Assembly: GCA_023055505.1 (NCBI GenBank) | Contig: JALIRH010000001.1 | Location: 13,821,467 to 13,885,466, forward strand | Reading direction: 5' to 3' | Source: Callipepla californica brunnescens | Taxonomy: Eukaryota > Chordata > Aves > Galliformes > Odontophoridae | DNA: 64,000 nucleotides | Part shown: positions 25,373 through 39,400 of the stretch, piece after piece | How positions within the stretch are numbered: position 1 is the stretch's first letter | Layout: the number at the start of each line of letters is the position of its first letter | Made by a program: the position numbers and the translations under genes | Notes under the pieces: generated by a model | Databases searched by the model: none | Seen by the model: only the letters and a program-made list of their open reading frames with translations | Told to the model about the DNA's origin: nothing

Positions 25373-27648
25373 ATATGAGTGATATTTTCTGTTAGGATTT
25401 GATCCAAACTTGTCTACATGGCATGAGTTGGATGCTCACTGTGAATATAGGGAGAGCAGAAATCAGAAAGGGTCAGAGCAAGGACCTTCTTTAAGCCTTC
25501 TGCAAAATTGTAGACCTTCTGCAGACGTTGTGATGAGCTAACATGGAGGTAGTTTTGGAGGGAGATAAATACCTTGAGATGAAGCTACTGAGCAGAGCAG
25601 CAGGGCTCTGTGAACTCATACTGTGTCTACTGAAACAGGTGTGGTAAAGCCAAGTATCCCTGTGAGCTAGTGACAGGAAGGAATTCCTGGACATTGGGTC
25701 AGTATAACTGGTGACAGTGAAATGGAGAAGTGCTAGCTGAAGTGACAGTAGTGACCTCAAAGAGACAATAGCTGAGACAAGTGTTACAGTTGTAGCTGTG
25801 AAGCTGAGTAAAAAGATTAATGCAAAGAAATACTGTATGTGCCTTTAGACATTGCTATATAAATATACGATGGATTCAGCATTGTTTTTTTTATTTTCCA
25901 GTGACTCAATCTTGTAAGTGACAAATGTTACTTACCAAGAGGGTCAATGTTCAGCTTCCTGGGTCTCAGGGTGGGGCTTCAAACCAGAGGCTTTTGCTAA
26001 TATGAAGAAGAATCCCTCCGTGCTTGAGCCCTGTTTTCATTGCCATCAGCAACACGGCTGCTTTGAGTTTCAGCCCTCGTTAATCCATGAATCAACAGGA
26101 TATAGACAACTAAGATTTTTTTTTTAATGTTGGATGACTATCCACCAGCAGTTGCCCACAGTTTAATTTCAAACTAAAAGTATTAGTCCCTCAGCCAGGA
26201 GGAATAAATTGATGAACTGAGAAAACCAACTGTTTTGAAGAACTCTGCAGCAGAAAGTCTCTTGCTGAAGAGCTGAGTAATGCTGTCTGTAACCTGTGAG
26301 AGCTGAGTGTTGCATTTGGTTGGGCAACGCTGCACGGCTTTTCTCAAAGGATACTTGTTAGAGATACACACAGAAATTTTACTGTGACTTACAGAAACAA
26401 TGCTTCAAAGACACTCAAATGCAGAGCAGAATAAGCAATCCTGATGAAGTCTGACAAAAACAGCTCCAGCTTTTTGTTCCTAGACATATTTGTTTCATGG
26501 AATTCCTTAGACAATTTTGGAAACTCAGCACTGATGAAACAGGCAGAATTTTAGCTGTTTCCAAATATAGTTGGATCATTGTCTAATAGGGGAGTAACAA
26601 CATCTACTCTTGTTGAAAGAAGACAGCTGAATTGACAGAAGCCCGTAACAGCTGAATCAGTCTACACATAATGAAATAAAGAGATAAAACGCTGCACAAG
26701 CCAGAAGATGAAAAATCAGGACCTGAAAAAGTATGAACAGACTTTGAGGGTGCTTGCCTAAACATACAGGAGCTAATAGTTTTTTTTCAGTTGTCATTTC
26801 CAATTATGGGGCTATTTATAGTCCTACAACAAACCTTGACTACACTGGAGGATTTCTGCCAGCGAGAAAAATCTGATCTATAAAATAAATAGTCCACAAA
26901 GGCTGATTGCAGGGAACACACACTGTGTTGCTCCGCAGCATATTGAAGTTGAACTGGGAATGTACACAGTTTTCCTTGTGTCCTGATGGCTGCCTGCAGC
27001 TCGTGGTGGTACCTCAGCTTGCTCCCCAGTGTGCTCCTTCAGGATGGGAAGCAGTTTGCAGGCTTGGTTGTCCACCCAGATGGGCTCACGTTGTGCGAGC
27101 CTGGTAGTACGTAACGAGTGTGACTTGGCAGTACATTTAAACCTAGCTCTGTATGACTGCACCCAGGGTCATTGCCTTTCAAGGCAAGTAACACCTCAGA
27201 AATTTCCACATCCCGACACCTTACTGCTCTGATTACTGCTGTATCTACTAGTGCATAATACTCCACTGCTCGTACTTGCTCTCCTCCGTGATTCTGTTCT
27301 GTTTCAGAATGTACCTGCAAAATGTGACAGGTAGAATCTGGAGAAAGGCATGGAGAGTCATCCCCTTCGTTTTTACCTCCCCAAAGTCTCCATCTGTCAC
27401 TGCTCAAAGGGGTTGTGGCTGCTGAATTTGGCTTCTCCTTTTTCTCTGACTATAAAAGAAACTGAGTCTCCTCCAACCCACCATTCTCTCTTTAGGCTAT
27501 AACTGTTCCTTTTGATTATTCTTTTTTTTTTTTTTTCATTTTATTTCTGTTAGCACCAGCTATTTAGTTCCTGCATCACTTTTTTCACTTTGGGTTTTCT
27601 GCAAGTAGGACTTCTGGCAACGTCTACATCTGGCAAGCTACATCTGTT

Positions 27649-27662
27649 GCCCCATCTGCTGG
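27649..27662 (-). promoter_or_regulatory. CTCF-like motif just past the CAV1 3' end
   Basis: On the minus strand CCAGCAGATGGGGC matches 13 of 14 positions of the CTCF core. It lies about 450 bp beyond the predicted CAV1 polyadenylation site and faces the plus-strand motif at 21,419. Confidence 0.35.
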
Positions 27663-28122
27663 AGATGGGCAGGCTGCATGTTTTGATGAGTAATAGCCAC
27701 AGATGAACGCCTGCATTCTGGTAGTTGCCAAAAAGTTATACAACTACAGATCCTGTGGTCTCTTAAGTTTTCTCTGAGCTGATCCTCTGGTGTAAATAAT
27801 GTAGCATTTTAAGCTTTTAAAATCTTTTACTTTTTCCCTCAGTGTACAGTCCCCTTTGGTGTACTAGCTGCTACCATTGGGCCATTAACTACCATTAAGT
27901 ACACAGTCCTGCTACTGAAAAAACGCATGACAGAATACCTTTGGTTGGTATTTGTCATTTGAACATTAAAACTTGGTTACTAGATTTTTAGGCTAAAATG
28001 TGATAGGCATTGCTTTTTTCTTTATTAAGATATATTGCCTTTTTTCCCCCTCATAACGTGGGATTTGTTCACACGGCTTTCAAGGATAACGAAGTCAGAC
28101 AGTAGCTACCATTAAACATTGT

Positions 28123-28128
28123 TTTATT
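28123..28128 (-). terminator. CAV1: Probable CAV1 polyadenylation signal (AATAAA)
   Basis: A canonical AATAAA on the minus strand (TTTATT on the plus strand), with an ATTAAA a few bases upstream on the mRNA. Cleavage would fall near 28,100-28,110. It is chosen over other AATAAA matches because the sequence after it loses the UTR-like character. Confidence 0.65.
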
Positions 28129-28496
28129 GTATTATTTAATGTACATGCAGAATTAAAAAAGTGTCAGTTATATCTGTAAGCATATAACAACAATGTAAAT
28201 GTCTCAGATCAGCAACGTATTTGGATTAGGGACTAATAAATCTAAGTGAACAGACATCTTTCAGGATATACAGTTTATATGGTAAATCAAAAAGGTTTTC
28301 TTCAAAATGATCTTCCTCATAAAAAGATAAAATATTTCTTGTTTAAAATCTTGCTTGGTTTCAATACTGAAAAAAAATCTATAATAGTACACTCTCCATT
28401 ATGTACATAGAAAAACATAAAACTATATCCATACCAGTGTCTGTTTTAAATGCAAACAATAGTAGTTAATAGCTTTGTAACTTTCTGTGCACCTTT

Positions 28497-28530
28497 TCCC
28501 CTCTTCCCTCCCTCCCTCCCTCCCATCCCC
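28497..28530. repeat. (CCCT)n tract in the CAV1 3'UTR
   Basis: On the CAV1 mRNA strand this is six runs of three or four G separated by one or two bases, matching a strong intramolecular G-quadruplex pattern. Confidence 0.9.
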
Positions 28531-30112
28531 ATTAAAAAATGCAGCATTTCCTAAAGTTTTCAATGCTTTGGCAGAAATGCAACCGAAGGCACTCCCATGT
28601 TAGGTAAAGCAATAGGTGAAATATCAGCGCTAGATAAAAAAGCTGCAGGTGTACCAGACAGCTCCGTGCTCAATCCCAAAGGCCAAGTCCTGCCCTCTCA
28701 GAGGTCAAGGACTGGTTTGCAGTCAATGACAACCAGAGCAGGCTCAGGCTCCAGGCTGTGTACAATAAAGCTGATCAGCCTCACAACTCTTTTTACAAAA
28801 GCTTCACGCAAACCACATGAGGATACAGGCAGTATCTCCCAACACAGTACTATCACAAGGGCAAAGAGCTCCTGTAGGTCACAGCATCAGATTGTGTGGC
28901 AAGGTCTTTGCCTTGTAGGCCTTGCACCCACTACATAGGCTGGCATGACACAACACCCTCCATTTAAGACTTCCTGATGTTGTAGCACAGCTAAAAACAG
29001 GCTAACCCACAATGCGAAGTTTCTAAACTGTCTCTCATGATGGGTTAGTTTAGACTCAGCAAAGCATCAGTTCTTCTGAAAATAATGTGTGCTAATGGCA
29101 TGCTGACTTCTGCTGATAGGAAAGTTTTTTAAAGCTCATAGGAAAGTTTCTCTCAGAGACAGCCCCTCCTTGGCATTTTGTGGCTTGTGCTTGGCACACC
29201 TTCATGTTTCTTGTAACTCAGGCTTATCTCTGGCATACTTGTATATGAATACTCTGGAAAAAAAATGAAGCCTATGAGATAAGCACCTAAATGCTAGCTA
29301 AAGGATGTGTCGTAAGTCACAGTCAGGAAAACATTTCCATAATGACCAGTTTTAGTTTTCAGCCTCACTCTTCTTCTGCCATTCTAGTGAAGCCAGAAAC
29401 AACTGGCTGCAAACTTCCAAGAAGGAATGAGATACAAAGGCACTAACAGAAGCCTTTTTATGGATGTGCAAAGCTTTCACATGTCAATGTCTCCAACCTG
29501 ATGAAGTGTTAGTTTTTCAGGACATGCATTAATTAAGTAAATTGTTTACTTAACCAACGTATTCATAGAACACCACACCTGACCATGGCTGCAAATTGCT
29601 GTGTTCAACTGACTATACAATTGAAAAAGAACATTCTGCTAAAACCTGCCAGCTCGTCATGTTTATTCTGCTGCAGCAGCTCTATACTCTTTGGCCACAA
29701 TAAAATGAATGGCATTACAGTGCTGGAAAGCATTTTTGTCATTCTTTGGTAACTCTGTCGATTTATCTTACAAGGAATGAACAGTGAGATAAAAAGGCAT
29801 CCAACAACATTTCAGTCTCTGAACTGAACAGCCTGCAAAATGATATGCAGCTGTCATGGAAGAATATCCATTTAAGGTTAGTTTGAAATGCAGACTGAAG
29901 AGAGAGTTAAAAAAACACAATAGGCAAGTAGTCCAGTAAGAATACGCAGTAAAAAAAAATAATTGAGCAACTGATTTTTTTGTTTTGGGCCAGTATATCT
30001 GCCAGTATAGAAGTATGTTGCTTTGGGAAACATGAAACTGGCACCAAAACACCCCAACCAACACAAGACTCCCACCCCCTCTCCAGACTGATGGCCCTTT
30101 TTGAAATGTCCC

Positions 30113-30454
30113 TCAAATCTCTTTCCGTACTGTGGCTCGGATGCTGCTGAACACCTTGCCCATAGCCTCAAACAGCGGGTCGCAGAATGTGTGGATGCAG
30201 ATAGAATAGACACGGCTAATGCACTGGATCTCAATCAGGTAGCTCCTGATGCATGGCACCACCGCCCAGATGTGCAGGAATGACAAGATAGCAAAGTAGA
30301 TGCCCCAGATGAGTGCCATGGGAATGCCAAAGATTGCTGACAGCAAGCGATAAAACCAGTATTTCGTTACAGTGAAGGTGGTAAAACTGGCCTTCCAAAT
30401 CCCATCAAAGCTGTGTGTTCCTTCTGGCTCAGCAATCACATCTTCAAAATCAAT
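30113..30454 (-). CDS. CAV1: CAV1 exon 3 (terminal coding exon)
   Basis: The exon has 113 codons plus TGA (residues 66-178). A CTGCAG acceptor is followed by [14 protein letters not shown]. It encodes the signature, scaffolding segment, membrane hairpin and palmitoylated C-terminal domain in a single exon, ending VRKEI. Unlike CAV2, no intron follows the HIW motif at residues 126-128. Confidence 0.98.
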   Translation of the reverse strand: MDFEDVIAEPEGTHSFDGIWKASFTTFTVTKYWFYRLLSAIFGIPMALIWGIYFAILSFLHIWAVVPCIRSYLIEIQCISRVYSICIHTFCDPLFEAMGKVFSSIRATVRKEI

Positions 30455-33400
30455 CTGCAGCAGAGAACACAAAAATCAGGTCAGTCAGACATGCATTAAG
30501 TGTGGAGTCCAGGAAGCCCCTGCCTCAAAAGCAGTGACTGCCTGCAACAAACACTGAAGCTCATTACATCCCAACGTAAGTCAACCTATTTTAAAATATC
30601 ATCTAAGCCATGAATAAGTTCTTTTTTTTCCCTCAGTGATTGTTATTCAGCCTTAATGAATATCTCAAAACCAGACAAATAATCTTTAGACAGAGAAGAA
30701 CTATCCAAGAAACTGAATATTTGGTCCTCCTCTTCTGCAGCCTTAAGGGTAAAGAATGCCTTTAAGTTTATTTAAGAGATCAGCAAGGTGATAGAATCAT
30801 GTTTTCATTGTCTAACTTAACCATCTCACATCTTTATGAAAGGAACAAATGCAGTCAGTGCTTTGATATTTTACACGTCAATGAAATGTGTTTTACTTGT
30901 CTGAATTCTTCCATCTTCCCTTATATAGTACTGCTGAATTTTGACGGGGAATAAACATTGAGGACATCTAAATAAGCACTTTGAAACAGGCGTAGATAAC
31001 TGCTGATTGGCTGAAAAACAAAGTGCTGGATTTAGATCTGCCTAAGATGGAACTTCTCCTCATTGTAAAAGAGTGAGGCAGTCTTCAATTTTACTGAGCC
31101 TAAGAAGGCTCTTCACACTAGAGCCAGTTTGTTCTAACCTGCTCTGTTTATGTGATAACGCTGTTTGTGAAAGCCACAGTCAGGAAGACATATTAATATT
31201 TACAAAGAACACACTCTTCCACATATTTCATAGTTTAGAGTATTACTCTAAATTGTAGAGTCAGCTAAGGAAGCAGTACATTCCAGCATGCATATTTTAC
31301 CACTCTCTCTTGAAATATTGAGCTTTTCAGGAAGCCTAATTGTCATAACATTTCTTTTAGAAAATTAACAGAATTACGATGATAGTTCAGCTCTATGTCA
31401 CACGAACACGTGTTTGACATAACCCACAATTCAGGATATTTCATTTAGCACAACGAATCGCATACGTACTACGTACAACAGGAAAAAGAACACCATCAAA
31501 TTATACCTCTGCATAAAACAAAATGATTGTTTAACTTAGAAAGAAAGAAAGAAGAAAATACATTCCTGGGACTGAATCCCAATGTCCAACGGTACTGCTG
31601 CCATAAATGAAGATTTACAGAAGCAGATTAAGTATGACGTAGGCCAGAGGTCTCAGAAACTCAGGCAACAGCACCTTAGCATGTTGGAAGGACATGAATA
31701 TAAACATACTCAGTGTATCACCTGTGCTGTAGGAAAAGGCTCCAAATAAGTTCAATTAAAATACAGACTGAGGTTGAAAATAAAATCCTCCAAGTCTCTC
31801 CTCATAGGGCATATTCTTCGAGCCAACAAGGCTGGTGGAGGGCCTGGAAAATATGCCCTGGGAGGAGTGATGGAAGGAGCTGGGACTGTTCAGTCTGGGT
31901 AAGAGAAGGCTGAGGGGAGACATTGCTCTCCAAATACCTTAAAGGTGATTGCAGTGAGAACAGGGTTGGTCTCTTCTCACTGGTGACAGGTGATAGGACA
32001 AGGGGAAATGGGCTCAAGTTGTGCCAGGGGCAGTTCAGGATGGGTATAAGGAAAAACTTCTTTACCGAAAGGATTGTCAAGCACTGGAATAGGCTCCCCA
32101 GGGAGGTGGTTGAGTCACCATCCCTGAATGTGTTTAAATCCATCTGGATGTGGTTCTCAGGGACATGATTTAGCGGTGGGTTGTTACGGTAGTATGGTTA
32201 GGTTGTTGTTGGACTTCATAGAATCATAGAATGGCCTGGGTTGAAGAGCACATCATCTAGTTTCACCCTCCCTGCCGGGGGCAGGGTCACCAGCCACAGA
32301 ACCAGGTTGGCCCTCTGGGCTGCAAGCATACACTGCTGGCTCATGTCCAGTTTCTTGTCCACCAGGACCCTCAAGTCTTTCTCCACAGAGCTGCTCTCCA
32401 GGAGTTCTTGATGATCTTGAAGGTCTTTTCCAACCTGAGCAATTCTATGATTCTCTCACTGAGTCTTCAGTTAGCTCCTAACAAAAGTTTCCAACTGACT
32501 ACAAAGGAAAAAGTAAAAAACTACTGGAGTTCGCAGTTTTCTCAACAAAATCTAATTCCAAAGCAAAACTGTACAGTTTAGGGGTAATTTACCCAAAAAG
32601 CTTGAACACCCTTATGAGGAAAGTTCTGAATCAGCTGTGATATCAGATACCTTGCATCCCTAATGTCATGCAGATTTAATTCAGTGCATTACTGGTCCTC
32701 AACGTCACTATGCCTACTCCGGCCAGTGCATTTCTGCAGGCACCAGATAAAGCAAACTATAAACCTTCTGTTACTTATCTGTTGCTTTACTTTTATGAGG
32801 CTTTAGTGATTTGAAAGTGATCTGTGATTCTTTTGGATGGGAATTCATCATCATCATCATACCTAACGTTAGCATTTGGATTGAAATTCTATCTCTACAG
32901 AAATCAAGAGCAGGATCTGTGTTGGCTGAGTACCCAACAAACACACCACAACTCCATGCACTTCTCTGTAAAGGCCTGAAGAGATTAAAGTCTACCTGGA
33001 ATTTCTGAAACTAAGCACAGTAATTTTGAAATAATAGCTACAAAAAAGATAAGTGAAAGAGAGATGGAATGACTATTCCCTTCTGCATTCTTTCTACACA
33101 TACAAAATAATCCACACTTCTGCAGGTCACACACGTGACTTTTTGGTACAGATCTTGGAAAATATTTTCATGGAAACTGGTGTAGAAAAGCAGCACATCT
33201 AACACCACATCCACTGCTGAATGAAGACAGGAAATTTGAACTTATTTGGACTCTGTCATTTCAGTGTGGACAACACTGAAGCTCCAGTAGAAATAACTTT
33301 GATTCTGGGAAAATCTTTACAGATGGTTTGTTCTGTATTTTCACTGTGGCCTGATTAGATATTTAGTCCCCAGATATGAACTTGTATAACTGACACAATA

Positions 33401-36400
33401 TTAGCTTTTTGAAGTACACTGGCCATCAAACACTGATATGAACTGCTCATTAGAAGTTAGCTGCTGTCCACAACAAGAAACCTTCCAGGATGCACTGTGC
33501 TCTCTTGTATCGAACAGAACAATCAGAAGTCCTTGTATCAATTACTGGATTTCAGAGCTGCATTACAACAGAAAGAAGAAAAGGTTGTACACATATATAC
33601 ACAGAGAAGTTGATGCTACCTACTGTTGATGTCATCTGTCTTAGACCTATTAAAAAAAAAAAAAAGTCTGCAAGAACTGCATATTATTCACTGAAATCAG
33701 TCTTATTCAACTGAGTGCACGTATCAGAAACATTTACGCCTAATTTTCTTTACTTTTTGAAATACACCAGCAAGCATGTTAGCATTATCTGTTTCTGCAG
33801 CTATTCAAAAGCAAGTTTTTCATCATAGCCCATATCACACAGTTGCTCATTTTCAAGGCAAAGGGGTGCTCTTGTCTTATTGTCACCATCAGCCTTGAAA
33901 CCAGATAACAATATGCAGATAACGACAGAAAAAAAAAAAAAGGAAGATAGCTTCAACAATAGAAAGTAGACTCTTAGACTCTCAGAAAATGACAATACGC
34001 GAAGACTTCATTTTTTCTCATAGGTTTTACATAGCGCTCATATTCCAAAACATCTGGGTGTTGTATTTTGTGCTTCCCACCAGCTGCTGCTGTGATAACT
34101 GGAAGAGACAGTTTGTGCACATCGTTATCAAACAGCAGTTCAGTGCATCAAGGGCTATTCAGGTTTATGCCTTAATTCTTTTTATCTGTCTGTCATGGCA
34201 GAGTCTATCTGGTGTATTTTCAGCCAGCTGATAAGGGAAATGTTAAATTACCAGGAGAGCAGATTTACGTGGAGCTCTATCAGCTTTTTCAAGGTTATGT
34301 GTTTAGTTAAGTGGGACCTATTTTTATCTGCAAAGCATGTTTTTGGCACATAAAAATAAACTGTAAGTTAATGTAAATCTCCTAGAACTTTGCAAATAAA
34401 CAGTAAGAGTGCCTGTAATTTGATTCCTTTTAGATAATTAATTATAGTGAATACTTCACTGAAAAATGGAAGCTGGTAAACTCAACAGTTTTCAAATGAT
34501 ACAGTAAATTTTCTATGATAGTGATTCTCAAGCAGATGGTTTTAGTCTGTTGTGTACCTCGAGATGATCAGAGAGTTAATTCTGGGGAGCCAACAAAAGA
34601 ATCAGATCACAGCACATTTCCAGATGGACTGCACTGTCCCCATTCCAGGAGTTGATGCTAATATTAGAACATTCACGATATATCCTTGGCCAGGGTTTCT
34701 GAACTCAAGTCAGGCACAGTTGTCCTAAAAGTACTTGGGAATCAGTCTGTCTGTGAGACAGTAACAACAGTGCACTCATGCCACCATCAGTCATCAAAGA
34801 GTTGGTGGAGTATATTCTTGGAGTAATTCTGACAGTGCTATGGACATTTCTACCAATGCATTAAGATGGTGCCATAAGGACTATAACCAATGTCTCACAA
34901 CTGCATATTTTCCATTCTGTTATTGCTCAAGTTCCATGCTCCCCAATGCTCCACTTTGAATAAGGGAGATATCAAACTGAACTTGACAGTAAAAAGACAG
35001 AAAGGCAGCCCTAAAACACTCTCAGAACACAGTATTAAAACGAATCTGTTATTTGAGTACAGGCCACAGTAATCTTATGAAATTACATATATGTCAAGAG
35101 AGTCCAGCTACAACGCAGTACTATCCAAAATTAGACTTACTCTGAACAGTACAGAGCCTAAATCAAGACAGGAAGTGAGCTGAGGTAAGCTGGGTTCTTC
35201 CACACTGAGCTGCTAAGAGATCACGTATGAATCCCCTGGCTGGGAATGGTTCCAATTGTTTCACCACTCGGGCAGTATAGATAACTCTCCACACTGCAGG
35301 AACACGGATATCACCCAGATTCTTCCTGCATTGAACCACTCCCATGAAAGATCCTGTTTTTATCTCACAGAGATCCGTCCTCTGTAAGCAGCATAGGGAA
35401 TAGGTGGACAGATGTGCCCTGTCTTGTTAATTTATTCAGTTACACAGTCCTCAGCCTTCTCTATCATTTTCCTCTGTATTTCAGTCCAGCAGCACTCAGC
35501 AATTGTGAGTGTCATCATGCTGATAACAAGAGTCCAAATGAACTAAGTAAAATAAAAATAGGAGTGACAGGAGAAAGAGAGATGGCCAGAAATGGGATTC
35601 TAGGGAAGAAAGACACTTCGCAGTTCTCCACTGATTTCTGTCTCACAAGGGTAAGATGTACCTTCATTTAGGGTATTTTTGCAACTCCACTTTAAGCGTC
35701 AAGTACATGTAAACCTGCGTCGGATTCTGTGTGATCTACATAAAGACATACTTAGTTAGCCACAGGTCCTGCCCTGAAGATTACATGCTCGGTGTGTAGA
35801 TTGTTCCTTTAGAGCTGTCAGGGTGTGCTGTGAAACAACTGTGAGTTATTTGCTGGGCTAATGAAAATACAGGCACGTTCACTTATGACAAGGGGAGAAG
35901 CAAAGGAAATTTGTTGCGACCCTTTACAGGACACTAATAGTTCACACCAGCCTCCCGCTTCACCCAGAGCTATTAAACGCTATTAACTTCTGTTCCATGC
36001 CTACAATACACTTCCTGACTTCAGCTATTTTTTGTTTCCTACTATTCAGTTTGGTAAAGCCCGTTTTTACATTGCTTGAAGCTTTTGTCTGATTCTGCTG
36101 TGAGAATTACTGTAGCTTCTTTGGCTTTACATGTGTTTACTACACTTTTGTTGAGAAATTAAGCAATCTGTGTTGACTCTTGAAGAGACTTATTTACAAC
36201 GAAGGGAAATGGTATGGAAAAATGTCTTTGTTTTCAAAGTCTGTTGAAAGCAAATAATTTAATTAAAAAAACCTTAACATTGTGAAGTTATTGTTTTTCT
36301 AAGAAACACAAACAACCAAAAAAACCCCACCAACCAACCAATTAACCAAAATCCCAACAGCTGAGTCAAGAATATATGCCCTATACACGAAAATGGTTTT

Positions 36401-39400
36401 ATTATATATGAAAATAGCAAACCTTGTCATGTTGGTCCCTATGAATCAAAATCTGGCAGGCTATAAAGTGTATCAAACCACATCCTCAAACTGCCTACAT
36501 AATGATTATGCTTCTCTTCAAAATTTGTTCTTTGAGGTATCAGTTCCATTGAAAATGTACCGTGCTGAGTCTATCAGAAATATATACATACATATTAAGA
36601 CCATCAGCATTTTATGGAGGCTTTGGCCTAAGTCACATTTCTGTGAGTACAACTACAATTAACTCCAATTGCTGTGCGCATTACCTGTGTGCTGCTGTGT
36701 TCCTGTCTGCTGGCCTGAAGAGACAGGCACCACAGGGGAGAACTCAACCATGAGCTCAGCATGACCATGTTTCTGAGCACCATCAATATCTTTTGGAGCC
36801 AGTGCAAAGATGCCTGGGTCCTTATCACATCTATTCTGAGTCATCACTGATTTCTCCCATCAGGCAAAGCACTTAAGTGTATACATAACCTGTAAAATGA
36901 CAACTATGTGCTGATGTCAATCTGCTTAAATGTCATGTCAGACAAGGGCTATAGCCAAGCCAGACTGAAAGTTGGGTCTTTGATGAATCATTTATATACA
37001 TGTCTCACTTGTTTATACCTTAAAAAGTTCACCTTTTCAAGAGCACTATGCAGCCTCCACCTGGCAAACATTTACCTGAGTTGTATAAGGAAGTTGGTAT
37101 TTTGTGCTTGAAAACATACACCTTAATAACATCTTACTAGGTACTGTCAGCTGTGTCACAAAAGCACAACTCCTTCTGTTACCTAAGGTTATGGCATGGG
37201 TGAATGCTCAACATGAGAACCCAGCTGTGTCCAGGAGGTTCTGTCAGGGGAGAGTTTCACCACCTGTAGATGCTCAAACTGACTAATGAGATTTCACTCC
37301 ATTCCCTTTCTCCTTCCCATCTTATTGCAAAAACTGAGTGCTCTGGCTGCAGATCTCTTGAGAGTGCAACTTTCCTGAATGCTAAAGAGAATGCTGAAAA
37401 AGCAAACCATGTTTTAACAAACAAGGATACTTGTGTTGGAAACAGCATTGAAGGACTACACTCTTCTGGCTAGAAAAGAAAAGCACATCCTGTCAGGAAT
37501 GATCACTGCTGCACAAGTAACAAATATCCAGGTGGACTGTGAGCAATTTAATATAATGCCAGGACTTAGAAAGAAGTCATGACTGCAAGATCACCCTTCA
37601 CAAACTGAAAATCACTGAAAACTGCCAAAATTTGGTAATGATTATCAAGAGAATAAGTTCTGACCATGTTGAATTACTGATTAAATGTCAGGAAAGCCCT
37701 TGTGATGGGCTCCGTCTTAGCGGACGGGCTCATCTAAATCTGTGGAAGTATTCATGGGAAAAATGCTGTTGTGGCAGTGGGTCAGCACTGAAGCAAGGAG
37801 GCATCCTCCAGAGACCTCACCTGCCAGTGCTTCTTACTATATAGTCCAGCAGAAGGAAAGAGCTTCAAGGAGACATCTGCTTTCCTCTGAAACACAGCTA
37901 AGCTTCCTGTGCAGGTGGGGATATCACATCAGTCAATCCCATGGAAAATATCTCGGTGCTGTCAGTGAGCAGTCAGAAAACAAGGCAGCTCTTCTCGTCC
38001 CTGGAAACTGGTCTGCTGGGTGGTGGTTGCAATTTTCCCCACATGGAACTCTTTCAAAGCTTTCTTCATTTTATTATTTGTTTCATGTTTCACAGAGGCA
38101 CTCTGTTTGATGCTGCTCCTTTAGTAAGGAACTCTGATGACTGTATATGTGCCCATACATACGTGTGTCTATGTCTCTATGTTTAAAGATGCATACTCAT
38201 CAATATGAACAGGGAGGTGGAATTTGGATAATACTAAAATTAATGAGAGTTCTTTCATTGATTCTTCTGGGATCTGGAATTAATGAGGATTCAGAAACAT
38301 TAATAAAAGTAAAGGTATTCGCTAAAAAATTTTTTAGTTGATCATGTTGCCTTGTGTTGGTGGTTTTACAGACCTGATACTAAGTTAATAAATTGCCTTA
38401 AGCCTTTTTAAAGCATGCTTTAGCCTCAGTCCTCCTATGGGTACTAATGGGAAATGGAACTACAACCTTGGATTTCTTAGTAGCACATGGAGAGAGACAA
38501 GCACCTCCATTAGTGCGCTTAGATCTAGAATGGAATTCTTTTCTTTGTCATTTTTAAGAGAGTATGATGAGAAAAGATTCTTAACTATGCATACTACCCA
38601 CATAAACATTCCTGTTAATTGCTACAATTATTTCAGCATATCTGTGTGACTTGTTCACTTCCCTCATTTGTGTCTGGATCGCTTACCACTGACAATGAGC
38701 ATGCAGTGTGCCCAGCAAACTCTGTTACAGTAAAAGAGATTGTCCTCTGCATTTCTTGTGTTAGAATGCTCTCTTTGAAGATCTCAAGTTACTGACCCTT
38801 AAATATGAAGCAACTATTTCTTTAATATTTCATAAAGATCAAGATTTCACTGCTCTACAGTTATAGTCCTTACACAAACTGCATGGGAAAAGAGATAAAT
38901 GAAATTAGATTTCCTAATATGATAGGAGACTTTGAGACTATGTCTACAGGAGATACTAACCCAGCGTTGAGGGAAACGTGAATGTGTTTTCATTGTATTT
39001 TTTTTGAGTTCTGAGAAGGTGTTTTACAGCTTACAAAGGAAGTGCTGCAACCCTTATATAAGGCTCCCTTGGCTTTTTGGAAATTCTGATTTCATGTTCA
39101 GCACAGCAGGATTTTGGACAGGGAATGCAATGCTTCCACCTTCAGCTGCAGTAGTATCATCTCTTATTCGAGAAGTTGAATTTAACAGCTCCCATTTATT
39201 TGAAATGGAAGTGCATGGGTCAGATAAGTAGAATACAGACATGTCTCACTGAACAGCTCCACTAGCATCTGTAGCACAGCTCCTTGACTATCATGAATAA
39301 AACAGGGTGCAAACTTCATCAGCTGACGTATTCACTAGAGTGGGCACAGTGGTACGGAGACTGTCCTTTTAAATACTGAACTGATGACATCATTTTGACA

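Larger units (their letters stand above)
23668..28104. other. Intergenic DNA between CR1 fragments and the CAV1 3' end
   Basis: One diverged CR1 at 25.2 kb, T runs near 27,522-27,537 and the minus-strand CTCF-like motif at 27.65 kb. No gene recognised. Confidence 0.7.
28105..30112 (-). other. CAV1: CAV1 3' untranslated region (about 2.0 kb)
   Basis: This stretch runs from the TGA to the AATAAA at 28,128-28,123. The length is similar to mammalian CAV1 3'UTRs, and the first bases after the stop (GGGACATTTCAA) look like the mammalian counterpart from memory. The distal 400 bp is AU-rich on the mRNA strand. It contains a run of six G-tracts at 28,506-28,530 and a G-rich stretch just after the stop. 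No CR1 element interrupts it. The exact cleavage site is inferred. Confidence 0.72.

Noticed and set aside
39052..39063. CCTTATATAAGG palindrome
   Set aside because: It looks like a CArG box but has eight A/T bases between CC and GG, the wrong spacing for SRF.
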